Source of the DNA: Protula sp. h YS-2021
Lineage: Eukaryota; Annelida; Polychaeta; Sabellida; Serpulidae
Assembly: GCA_949752745.1 (NCBI GenBank)
Contig: OX457027.1
Location: forward strand, 59,326,342 to 59,390,341
Direction: 5' to 3'
Length of the DNA stretch: 64,000 nt
The translations under genes and the position numbers were made by a program. The notes below the pieces were generated by a model. The model had not been told where the DNA came from. It saw only the letters and a program-made list of their open reading frames with translations, and searched no databases. Below, piece by piece: positions 31,205 through 39,083 of this stretch (within the stretch, counting starts at the first letter, position 1; the number at the start of each line of letters is the position of its first letter).

Positions 31205-33197
31205 ATGACAGAGGCCACCCTACGGTCACACAAGAAGGAGTTGCCGTGTTCACACCCGCCTACCTTACTCAATCCCCATACAGTGTGCGATCGCTGCAGG
31301 CGAGATCGGGGCCTGGCGTTGTGTGTTGAAACGAATACCTGCCCTGAGTGTGAACAGTTAACCCACAGAGAGTGGCGAGCAATTTACAGAAACAGGGCAA
31401 AGAACGATCGTAGAAGGAGCAGACGCAAAGCCCCCTCCCTGTTTCTCTCACCGGACTATACCTCCAGCCCAATGGAAAAGGCGAGTTCAGTAATCCTTCA
31501 ACAGGTATCGACGCCCATCCGTTTGGATACCGGTGCAGAGTCGGATACAGCGGGCACAAAGCGCAAGCGTAAAAAGTCAAAGACGTCCAGAGCCTTTTCG
31601 GAAACAGTGGCGGAACTGGACATATTAGATGGCGATGAACGCGCGGCTTTACGTAACGCCTGGTCCGCGGACCGACAAGGTTCGGGGAAGGAAGGGTTAG
31701 GTTCCGACAAAAAACTTTACCCTGCGGAAGGACAAGTAACGGTTGTGCATACTGCCACAGGCTCTGCCTTCACGTCTACTCCGGGTCAACTGGGCATACC
31801 AGCACCAGAGGATTTGTTCCCCCAGCTAGATCCAACAACTGTACCCCCCTCCACGGGTGACTCAATGGGCTTGTCGGCGATACTGGCTTTACAGACTCAA
31901 CTTCAACGCCAGATCCAGGACTTGCAATGCTCAATTAAGGAGCAAGAGGCAAAGGGGACCCCCAGCAGGAAGCGTACACCTTCGGCCACGGTCTCTCGGC
32001 CTCCACCGGAATTGATTCCCTTAACGTCCACGTCCCACGAAACCCCCGCCATGGGTACAGTCAGGGACCGTGAGATGGAGGACCCCAGTGAGGAGGACTC
32101 TTCGGGTATTCCACCGTCGGGGCAGGCTTCCAATCTGGTGGGAGAAGAGGACGACGACCTACTTCAAGCTCACACCTCCCCCATAACATCTATTCCCTCT
32201 AACAGAGAGAGGGAGATCTATACACCCTCGGGGGAAGTACTCACCCAACATCCCATGAACGCTCTGCGACAGGGTGAAGAGGAGCAGGAAGGGGAAGAGT
32301 CCGAAGAGGAAGAGACCGGAGAAGTGCCCCAAGAGCTCTCAGCACCGACTCAATTCCACTTACCCCTACGGGAAATGGACTCTATACGTTCCCCAGGTCG
32401 TGGTCAACGTCTATGGCACGACCCAGCGGCAGCAGGCCGTCGCCCGATCAGGACCCCGTCTCCTCCCGATCTCTCATCGCCAGCGGAAGAGGGAGCTCCC
32501 TCTGTGACGTCATCGTCCCTAGCGCCGGAAGATGTCCCGTTTAGAGATGCAATACAGGAAATAGCCCGCCTCGCTAACGTTACCTGTGGCACCCCATGTC
32601 TGGAAAGGGATGACCCCCCCATTAGGATGACATCCCAGACGTCTCTGCCCCACCACGATTCATTTATTGCCTTATCCACGAGTGAGGGCATCGCGAACGC
32701 AGTGGTAGTACGGTCAAACGAGTTCAAAAAGATGGATGCCAGTGAGGGCCGCACATTATCGCGATTTCATGCCTCAAAGCACTGCTCTGTGCGTCCCGGC
32801 CCATATCGTACCTCGGACGATCAGATACCGATGGAGTCACTGGATCAACCATCCAATGGTATATTTAAGACGGGACGCCTTCCTCCAGCATTGCTGGTCA
32901 AGCGTCAAAGGACTTCGTGACTTAAGACATACTCCCATCCTGGGCGAGAAAGAACTGTTCCCCCCAGCAGAGGTGGAGAGAGTAAACCAAGAGAGCCGTT
33001 CGTTGTCGCAAGACTTCGCCTTGATGTCAAGGATGTCGCGTGCCTCGTTCCGCCAACCAGCAAAGCGCAAGAAGCAACGACAGTCCTCTGCGGATCACCC
33101 CCGACCCAACTCCCAGGTGCAGTCCCCTCCGCCGAAGAGGCCCAAGCATTCGGGAGACAACAAGCCAGAGGGTCAGCATACCCAGCAGCACAGGTAG
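31205..33197 (+). pseudogene. gag-like ORF of DIRS copy B, broken by a 251-bp deletion
   Basis: The N-terminal 550 or so residues match copy A closely, including the two CxxC pairs and the acidic segment. After SLDQPSN the frame shifts, and the first frame ends at 32920. Compared with copy A, the bases equivalent to 26240-26490 are missing, at a short junction (CCATCCAA/TGGTAT). The lost length is not a multiple of three. The C-terminal part resumes in another frame and is open to the stop at 33197, ending like copy A. The protein would be truncated and lacks a conserved central portion. Confidence 0.88.
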
Positions 33198-35226
33198 CAG
33201 CCAACCAAAGTACCGCTCAGAGACGAGGGACTCGTCTTTTGGCGATACTTTTTCTGGCTTAAACGATCTAAAAGAACTACTGTCTTGCAACACATCCTTG
33301 CCCGTAGGCGGAAGGCTAGGCAAGTTCTGGCATGCTTGGGCAGAGTTAGGGGCTTCCCGGAGAATAGTCCGGTGGCTCAAGAACGGCTATCCCCTCCCCT
33401 TCAAGAAGGGCCCGAGGGGACTCAAACCAACTATTCCCCTAACACTCCAAGCTCCAGGCAACCTGGCCGCCGCTTATCAGCAGGGATCAGAAAAAGACTT
33501 AGCCCTAAAAGAAATGCTAAAAGACTTACAAGCAAAACAGGCTATAGAGGAAATGCCAGAAAACCAGGTAGGCTTCTTCAGTCGAGTTTTTCTGGTACCC
33601 AAGAAGTCAGGGGGATGGCGACTGGTGATAGATCTATCTTCCCTCAACCAGTCCCTGCAAATAACCTCCTTCCAGATGGACACGGCACAGGTTATAAAAG
33701 CAATGTTACGGGAAGGGATGTGGGGCACATCGATAGATCTATCCGACGCCTACCTACATGTTCCCCTACACCACTCGGCCAGGAAGTACCTATGTTTCCA
33801 AGTAAATCGAAAGCGTTTCTGGTTTCTGGCACTCCCTTTCGGCCTCTCCTCGGCCCCGTACGTATTTTCAAAGATCATGCGGGTCCTAAAAGCATGGGCA
33901 CGTCTCCAAGGAATGCTAGTGTTCCAATACTTAGACGATTGGTTCCTGGCACATACTCAACGGGACATAGCCCATCACCAGACAACCCACCTGGTCAAAA
34001 AGGCGATACAGGTAGGTCTTATGGTAAATCTGGTCAAATCAGAATTGACCCCAAAACAAGACGTCATCTTCTTGGGGGAACGATGGGACTTATCAGCAGC
34101 CCGAGCATTCCCCACAACAGACAGGCAGCAGAGAATTTCTCGGTCTATCCGGAATATTTCTGCCAACCGAAAGGTAAGGGTACAGGCTATGGAGTCACTG
34201 CTAGGTCTATTAGTAGCGACCGAGAAGACGGTTCCGTTAGGCCGCTTACATTACAGACGATTCCAGGCACAGGTAAGACAAGCCCTAACGAAGGGACGGT
34301 CCCCCAAAGCCACTATGACAGTGTCCTCTTCCGCACTGTCCCTTCTCCAATGGTGGTGCGACCCGGTTACCATGAACGAAGGAGTCCCCTTTCAGGCCCC
34401 TCCCATGGATATAGAGCTCCAAACGGACGCTTCCAGGGAAGGGTGGGGAATTCACTGTCAGGGTCAAATGTGGCGAGGAAAATGGCCAGCAACGTTTTGC
34501 AGATACCATATCAACTGGCTGGAACTCCGAGTGGTATGGATAGCTCTGAACAAGCTATCGAACCATCTCGAGGGAAAGAGTGTCAGAGTTCTTCTAGACA
34601 ACTCTACAGCAGTGGCGTATCTGAACAAACAAGGTGGAACCAAATCCTCTCAACTATCGACCCTGACTTCTCACATCCTTCTTCTGGCACGGGAACACAA
34701 AATATCCATTGTAGCACGTCATCTATCAGGGAAGCTGAACGTACTGGCCGATCTGGCGTCCAGGGCGGGTCAAGTCATCCACACAGAGTGGTGCCTAGCC
34801 CAGTCATCCTTCCGTTGGGTGACACGGGAATCCCCATGGGGTCCCCCGACATTAGATCTATTCGCCAATGCGTTGACAACCCAGCTACCCAGGTTCGTAT
34901 CCCCATGCCCGGATCAAGCAGCCTGGGCAGTAGATGCATTAAAGTGCCCATGGCCTCTGCAGGAAGTACTCTATGCCTTCCCTCCCCAGGCCATTCTGCT
35001 ACAAGTCTTACAAAGGATAATAGAACTCAGACCTCCAGCTCTGTTACTAATAGCCCCGTTGTCCCCAGAGGCTCCGTGGTTCACTCTTCTTCTACGGTGC
35101 AAGGTGATCAAGTCCGTCCTGATACCTTGTCACAGGGAACTATTATCCCAACCCCATTGGCGGCACTTCCACCCATCCCCACAACTAATGAACCTACACC
35201 TGTGGTGCCTAACCAATCCTTCCTAG
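33040..35226 (+). CDS. RT/RNase H polyprotein with C-terminal methyltransferase-like domain, DIRS copy B (728 codons)
   Basis: Copies element RNA to DNA. The open frame overlaps the end of gag by 158 bases in another frame, so the real start may be later than the ATG at 33040. Residues about 85-120 (GGRLGKFWHAWAELGASRRI) are a typical DIRS RT lead-in. RT shows IDLSDAYLHVPL (Asp233), LPFGLSSAPYVF and YLDD (297-300). RNase H shows LQTDASREGWG (Asp463), WLELRVVWIAL, VLLDNSTAVAYL and LNVLADLASRAG. From about residue 605 (DLFANALTTQLPRFVSPCPD, then YAFPPQAILLQVLQRI) it has the segment described as methyltransferase-like in DIRS elements; I do not see enough to claim activity. No lesion is seen. 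Confidence 0.9.
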   Translation: MPRSANQQSARSNDSPLRITPDPTPRCSPLRRRGPSIRETTSQRVSIPSSTGSSQPKYRSETRDSSFGDTFSGLNDLKELLSCNTSLPVGGRLGKFWHAWAELGASRRIVRWLKNGYPLPFKKGPRGLKPTIPLTLQAPGNLAAAYQQGSEKDLALKEMLKDLQAKQAIEEMPENQVGFFSRVFLVPKKSGGWRLVIDLSSLNQSLQITSFQMDTAQVIKAMLREGMWGTSIDLSDAYLHVPLHHSARKYLCFQVNRKRFWFLALPFGLSSAPYVFSKIMRVLKAWARLQGMLVFQYLDDWFLAHTQRDIAHHQTTHLVKKAIQVGLMVNLVKSELTPKQDVIFLGERWDLSAARAFPTTDRQQRISRSIRNISANRKVRVQAMESLLGLLVATEKTVPLGRLHYRRFQAQVRQALTKGRSPKATMTVSSSALSLLQWWCDPVTMNEGVPFQAPPMDIELQTDASREGWGIHCQGQMWRGKWPATFCRYHINWLELRVVWIALNKLSNHLEGKSVRVLLDNSTAVAYLNKQGGTKSSQLSTLTSHILLLAREHKISIVARHLSGKLNVLADLASRAGQVIHTEWCLAQSSFRWVTRESPWGPPTLDLFANALTTQLPRFVSPCPDQAAWAVDALKCPWPLQEVLYAFPPQAILLQVLQRIIELRPPALLLIAPLSPEAPWFTLLLRCKVIKSVLIPCHRELLSQPHWRHFHPSPQLMNLHLWCLTNPS

Positions 35227-36320
35227 AGAAAAAAGGTTTTTCCAAGCAGGTAGTGGAAAAGATGGTAAACAATCATAAGCAATCCACAGCGAAAGTTTAT
35301 AGGTCACAGTGGAACAAGTTTTCCTCTTGGTGCGCTGCCTCTAAGCTAGATCCCTTCCAGGCGACACCAGCAGTGGTAGCAGATTTTTTGGACCATCTTT
35401 TCACACAAGGTCAACTGAAGGTGGGTTCGATAGAAGGTTATCGAGCCGCTATCGGTTCTAGACTTAAGGCATCTACTGGCTATGACCCGGGCGAGGATAC
35501 GGCCCTGTCACAGTTAATTAGACATTTCAAGGTGAATTCCCCTCCCCTACAGTCCAATGTGGCCCAATGGGATTTGTCTCTGGTATTACGTTATTTACAG
35601 TGCCCAGAGAATTTCTCGGAACAAAACATTTCCGCAAAAGATGCCACGGTAAGATTCACTTTCCTGTTAGCCTTAGCGTCCGGTAAGAGGAGAGGTGAAA
35701 TCCATGCGTTGAACAGGGAGATAATAAAGGAAAATGGGGAGTGGAATAGAGTGTTTCTTACTCCCAGAGTCGGTTTCATGGGTAAGACACATATCATCTC
35801 CCAAGGACGGGGCACCTTTGAACATATTGCGCTCCCGTCCCTTCAGGGGGAACAACTGTCTGAGGATCGCGTTTCTTTGTGCCCAGTCAAAGCACTACGT
35901 CAATACCTTTCGATTTCAGAAACCTATCGCTCAGAAAATCAAAAAGCCCTCATTATCTCTTTCATGCCGAAATTTAACAAAGATCTTTCTAAACAGACCA
36001 TCTCAAACTACATTAAAAAGGTCATTTTGGCAGCTTATGAACGGGCACAGTCCGATACGGGCCTACAAGACGAATGTAAAGTTAAAGCCCATCATGTCCG
36101 CCAGATAGCAAATTCCCTCAGAGCTCTTCGTAATGTGTCTTTGGTAGATATACTTAGAACAGGTTGTTGGTCCTCTCCCAACTCATTCGTTAAGTATTAC
36201 CTGAAAGACTTTTCGCAAAACGAGTTGTCGGGTCTTTACTCTTTAGGCCCCTTCATTGCTGCGGAAACCATCATTACGAATCCTTCTTCTCTGGTTTCAG
36301 GCAACCCGCTCCAAAGCTGA
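33285..36320 (+). CDS. Tyrosine recombinase ORF of DIRS copy B (1011 codons open; YR domain from ~residue 645)
   Basis: Same product as in copy A. The recombinase proper begins near nucleotide 35217 (SFLEKKGFSKQ). Catalytic residues are Arg 802/803 (GKRRGEIHAL), His936 and Arg939 (HHVRQ), a Trp in GCW and Tyr 971/972 (FVKYYL). It follows the RT/RH ORF in a different frame, with the domain-coding parts meeting at the RT stop. The upstream ~640 codons overlap RT/RH and vary more between the two copies than the RT frame does, so they are unlikely to be a constrained protein. How the domain is translated (splicing, reinitiation or frameshift) is not visible. Confidence 0.87.
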   Translation: MQHILARRRKARQVLACLGRVRGFPENSPVAQERLSPPLQEGPEGTQTNYSPNTPSSRQPGRRLSAGIRKRLSPKRNAKRLTSKTGYRGNARKPGRLLQSSFSGTQEVRGMATGDRSIFPQPVPANNLLPDGHGTGYKSNVTGRDVGHIDRSIRRLPTCSPTPLGQEVPMFPSKSKAFLVSGTPFRPLLGPVRIFKDHAGPKSMGTSPRNASVPILRRLVPGTYSTGHSPSPDNPPGQKGDTGRSYGKSGQIRIDPKTRRHLLGGTMGLISSPSIPHNRQAAENFSVYPEYFCQPKGKGTGYGVTARSISSDREDGSVRPLTLQTIPGTGKTSPNEGTVPQSHYDSVLFRTVPSPMVVRPGYHERRSPLSGPSHGYRAPNGRFQGRVGNSLSGSNVARKMASNVLQIPYQLAGTPSGMDSSEQAIEPSRGKECQSSSRQLYSSGVSEQTRWNQILSTIDPDFSHPSSGTGTQNIHCSTSSIREAERTGRSGVQGGSSHPHRVVPSPVILPLGDTGIPMGSPDIRSIRQCVDNPATQVRIPMPGSSSLGSRCIKVPMASAGSTLCLPSPGHSATSLTKDNRTQTSSSVTNSPVVPRGSVVHSSSTVQGDQVRPDTLSQGTIIPTPLAALPPIPTTNEPTPVVPNQSFLEKKGFSKQVVEKMVNNHKQSTAKVYRSQWNKFSSWCAASKLDPFQATPAVVADFLDHLFTQGQLKVGSIEGYRAAIGSRLKASTGYDPGEDTALSQLIRHFKVNSPPLQSNVAQWDLSLVLRYLQCPENFSEQNISAKDATVRFTFLLALASGKRRGEIHALNREIIKENGEWNRVFLTPRVGFMGKTHIISQGRGTFEHIALPSLQGEQLSEDRVSLCPVKALRQYLSISETYRSENQKALIISFMPKFNKDLSKQTISNYIKKVILAAYERAQSDTGLQDECKVKAHHVRQIANSLRALRNVSLVDILRTGCWSSPNSFVKYYLKDFSQNELSGLYSLGPFIAAETIITNPSSLVSGNPLQS

Positions 36321-37382
36321 AAGGCAAGGGCAAACAGAAAGGGGGATTCCCCAAGGGACACAACAATGGGTTCAAGGGCAAGAAACAGTGATGCTCTCAG
36401 ACTTTGCTATCGTACCTCGAGTACAGTTAAGCAAGTGTTTTTAATTCACCACGGAACTGATATTTTCACTTGCATGGACGTTAGTTTTTAAGCTCTAGAT
36501 TGTTTCCAGGGTAAAGGTAATTTTATCTTGTGCGGGCAGGGTCATCGTGGTCCTAACACCCAGCTACCTGCCATCATCCTCTTTTCGGACCCTAAGGTCA
36601 GAAAAGAGGGGGGGGGGGGGTACACGGTACTTACGGTTCCCGTAGTCCCATGTCACCTCCGGTAACTAGGGGATCGGTCCATGATGACCATGCCCATTGT
36701 TCCCATGGGCCCGTAATTGGCCCAAGACACGGGAATCCATATAACAGTGAATGTTTTTCACTTTTTAAGTTTAAATTCTATCAGTATTAGAATCTAAAAG
36801 AATATCTAGTCGTATTTTGTAGGTTTTGCGGGAAAAACCTTCAATTTATATTGTGTTCTTTGCTTCGGTCATTTGGACCTTTTCATTTGCTTTAACCTAA
36901 CGTCAGTTCAGCATGTTAGTTAATTGTAAATACTGCAGGCGCACTCCCTAGCAGTATTAAGTTTATTTACGTAAATCTCCGAGATTTACGATCGTATTGT
37001 CAAGTATCGACGGTTTGAAATTATTACTGGTAACCTCGATGTTGAGAGTGTGTGGTTGGGACCCATCCAGTGGGTGGTAGGAGGGGGATGGCAGTAACCA
37101 CTCTTGTGTATGTGATGTACTTGACTTACATGTGTCAGATCTCTATTTTCTGTTCCCATGGGGTCATATCCCATGATGATTGTTATGGGACTGGGAGTGT
37201 TCCCCCCCATCCCAAACCTTTGGAAAACATTAAAAGAAGTGGAACGTAGTTAGCATTTTTATTCAGTCTTCAACTACGGTTCATCTTTACATCTACCGAT
37301 GAGTCTTTACGTATCTAGCACAATTCGCAACCTTTTTGTGAAGCAGTACAGAATGGCAGGCTCCCCTGCTCCGGACTTAAGT
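36321..37382 (+). other. 3-prime region of DIRS copy B
   Basis: Untranslated stretch between the YR stop and the ICR. Directly after the stop another frame encodes a Lys/Gly-rich tail (KGKGKQKGGFPKGHNNG) to a TGA at about 36391, preceded by an acceptor-like TCTCTGGTTTCAG. The region also holds a G13 run (36608-36620), CCATGGG-type words near 36620-36735, and the hairpin at 36970-36990. Confidence 0.6.
36970..36990. repeat. Short hairpin in the 3-prime region of copy B
   Basis: Arms CGTAAATCT and AGATTTACG with a CCG loop, conserved with 22112-22132. Confidence 0.7.
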
Positions 37383-37497
37383 CCCATCTAAAAGTGGAGA
37401 TAAGCGAATTCAAAGCTTTTGCGAAGTAAAACTAACGTTTTATTTCGTAAAACGTGCTTTTACGAGTAAAAGCGCAATTCGCGTTCTCCACTTTTAG
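37383..37497 (+). repeat. Internal complementary region (ICR) of DIRS copy B
   Basis: 37383-37431 is the complement of the left tip, and 37432-37497 is the complement of the right tip. The join is at AGTAAAA|CTAACG. It is separated from the right terminal repeat by a 62-base spacer. Confidence 0.9.
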
Positions 37498-37559
37498 CCT
37501 ACTCTCCCTCCCATCCACCCTCAACAAGCCTGGGTGCGTTTTTCAACCACCGAGTGGGG

Positions 37560-37779
37560 CTTAAAGGGAATGCCCATTGTCAATCATGACGAAATACCAG
37601 AGGATTCCCTCATTTTGATTGGTTGATGGGTGGATGGCGGGATAGGCTATTCTGCAGGCACAAAAAGTTTGTATTTATTTGCGTGAAAGGATTTATCCTG
37701 AAGGGAAACCCATCTAAAAGTGGAGAACGCGAATTGCGCTTTTACTCGTAAAAGCACGTTTTACGAAATAAAACGTTAG
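37560..37779 (+). repeat. Right inverted terminal repeat of DIRS copy B
   Basis: Shared part 37560-37726 and right-specific tip 37727-37779. The tip contains the GCTTTTAC/GTAAAAGC and ACGTTTTA/TAAAACGT hairpins, as in copy A. Confidence 0.9.
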
Positions 37780-39059
37780 TAAAACAAACCCAGAGCTTTA
37801 TTTTTTGATTAAGCGACCGAAGCTTTATGGCTTAGGATCCAAACACAACATTAGTTTATGAAAGGTATTTAGCGATTGCATGATATGAATTAATGGACAT
37901 AATTGCACTAAAGATTGCCTGCTTTTATTTAATTAAGACAACATCCGGACCACTACCGTAAGTTAACGACAATGACATGACCCAGAATTCAATGGTACCT
38001 GCATAATATATCCACCATAGCTTCACGTCTCTCTTGACTGTTGACTTGACAAGTAAAAAATGCATTTCAAATAAAAAAACTACCCTCGTTATTGGGAAAC
38101 GGTTGAAGGGAGTCAAGTGGAAAACATCAAGGGTTTGCTGGGAAAAGGGGCAGCAAATCAACTCCATTCTCATTTTGTTTTTCACCGAAATAACCAGTAA
38201 AGTTTTCAGTCGTTATCGGCAGTGTCACTTTGATAAAGTATTGAGATGGTGCAATCTGACGGGGGTCACATTGCCTCACAGGCCGAACACAAATACCCCC
38301 CTGCAAAAACCAGAGCAGGCACTGCGTAAAACTATGTGTTTTTAAATAAATCGTTGTCTGAAATAACATCTGGATAGTGTCGGGCCAATCTCTGGAAGCA
38401 AAACTTGCTGCAGTAGCGGGAAATAAAGAGCAATGATCGTATCTCACTTCGCGTTTATTTATCATGAAAACTGACATATTTATTCCGTCTGTCCGCACAC
38501 TAAGCCCCGAGACATGACAAACTCTGAGATGCCAGAAACCCACTGTGGCCTCCTTGACAACTTCTAGTTTTAATCCCGTAATGAATTCCGGCAGTAAAAT
38601 ATGCACCGGAACTGCCGCTACGTTTGGCTTAATATCGCAGGTGGTCGTATTTGCGTGTTTTCGGACTATTTTAGGGCTGTTCGTTGGACACAATACCGGG
38701 GGTTTCCGAAAAAAGCCCAGGGCTTCTATTTCAACCAGGGAGGTTGTCGATAAGTTTTTATTTGAAAAAAAGAAGAAAATTTACCATCAATCTCTTATTA
38801 AAAGCGATGTCCGCACAAAAATTAACAAAACTCACAAAAACAACAGTACCTAAAAATGTCTGGTAAAGTGAGAGGGGGTTGCCTTGTGCGAAGCACAGGA
38901 TTAAGCAACGACGCAGAACGTGTCTAGGGGTTTGCCTCACATCAAAGGATTAAGTGCACCGTGTCAGCATTGCGAGTAAACACGAGTTCTAAAAAGACTT
39001 GCAGGGAAGGAGGGGGCTTTTATTATAAAACGATTTTTCAGGTCTTTATTTTAACTCCA
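37780..39059. other. No gene seen
   Basis: Host flank of DIRS copy B. Open frames at 37925-38866 on both strands show no recognisable domain. Confidence 0.4.
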
Positions 39060-39083
39060 AATAGAAGCCCCGGGGCTTCTATT
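39060..39083. repeat. Perfect 24-bp palindrome
   Basis: Arms AATAGAAGCCCC and GGGGCTTCTATT meet without a loop. GGGCTTCTATT also occurs near 38718, and related words occur to about 39150, so it may be part of a small degraded repeat. Confidence 0.7.

Larger units (their letters stand above)
29960..37779 (+). mobile_element. DIRS-type retrotransposon, copy B (7820 bp)
   Basis: Same family and architecture as copy A but on the plus strand: left tip TTTTACTTCGCAAAAGC at 29960, right tip ending AAAACGTTAG at 37779, ICR at 37383-37497. It is shorter than copy A mainly because of a 251-base deletion in the gag-like ORF. The RT/RH and YR ORFs are open. No target-site duplication is visible, as expected for integration by a tyrosine recombinase. 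Right flank TAAAACAAACCC and left flank CGTAACGAAGTC are unrelated to the flanks of copy A. Confidence 0.92.

Noticed and set aside
21323..37779. The whole palindrome as one large DNA transposon of Polinton/Maverick type
   Set aside because: No polymerase B, ATPase or capsid genes. Each half is complete on its own with DIRS tips and ICR, and the spacer is unique.
37432..37779. The 348-bp segment with inverted ends as a separate MITE inserted at the end of each DIRS copy
   Set aside because: Its left part is exactly the right half of the ICR and the rest is the right terminal repeat. DIRS architecture explains it in both copies without two independent insertions at the same base.
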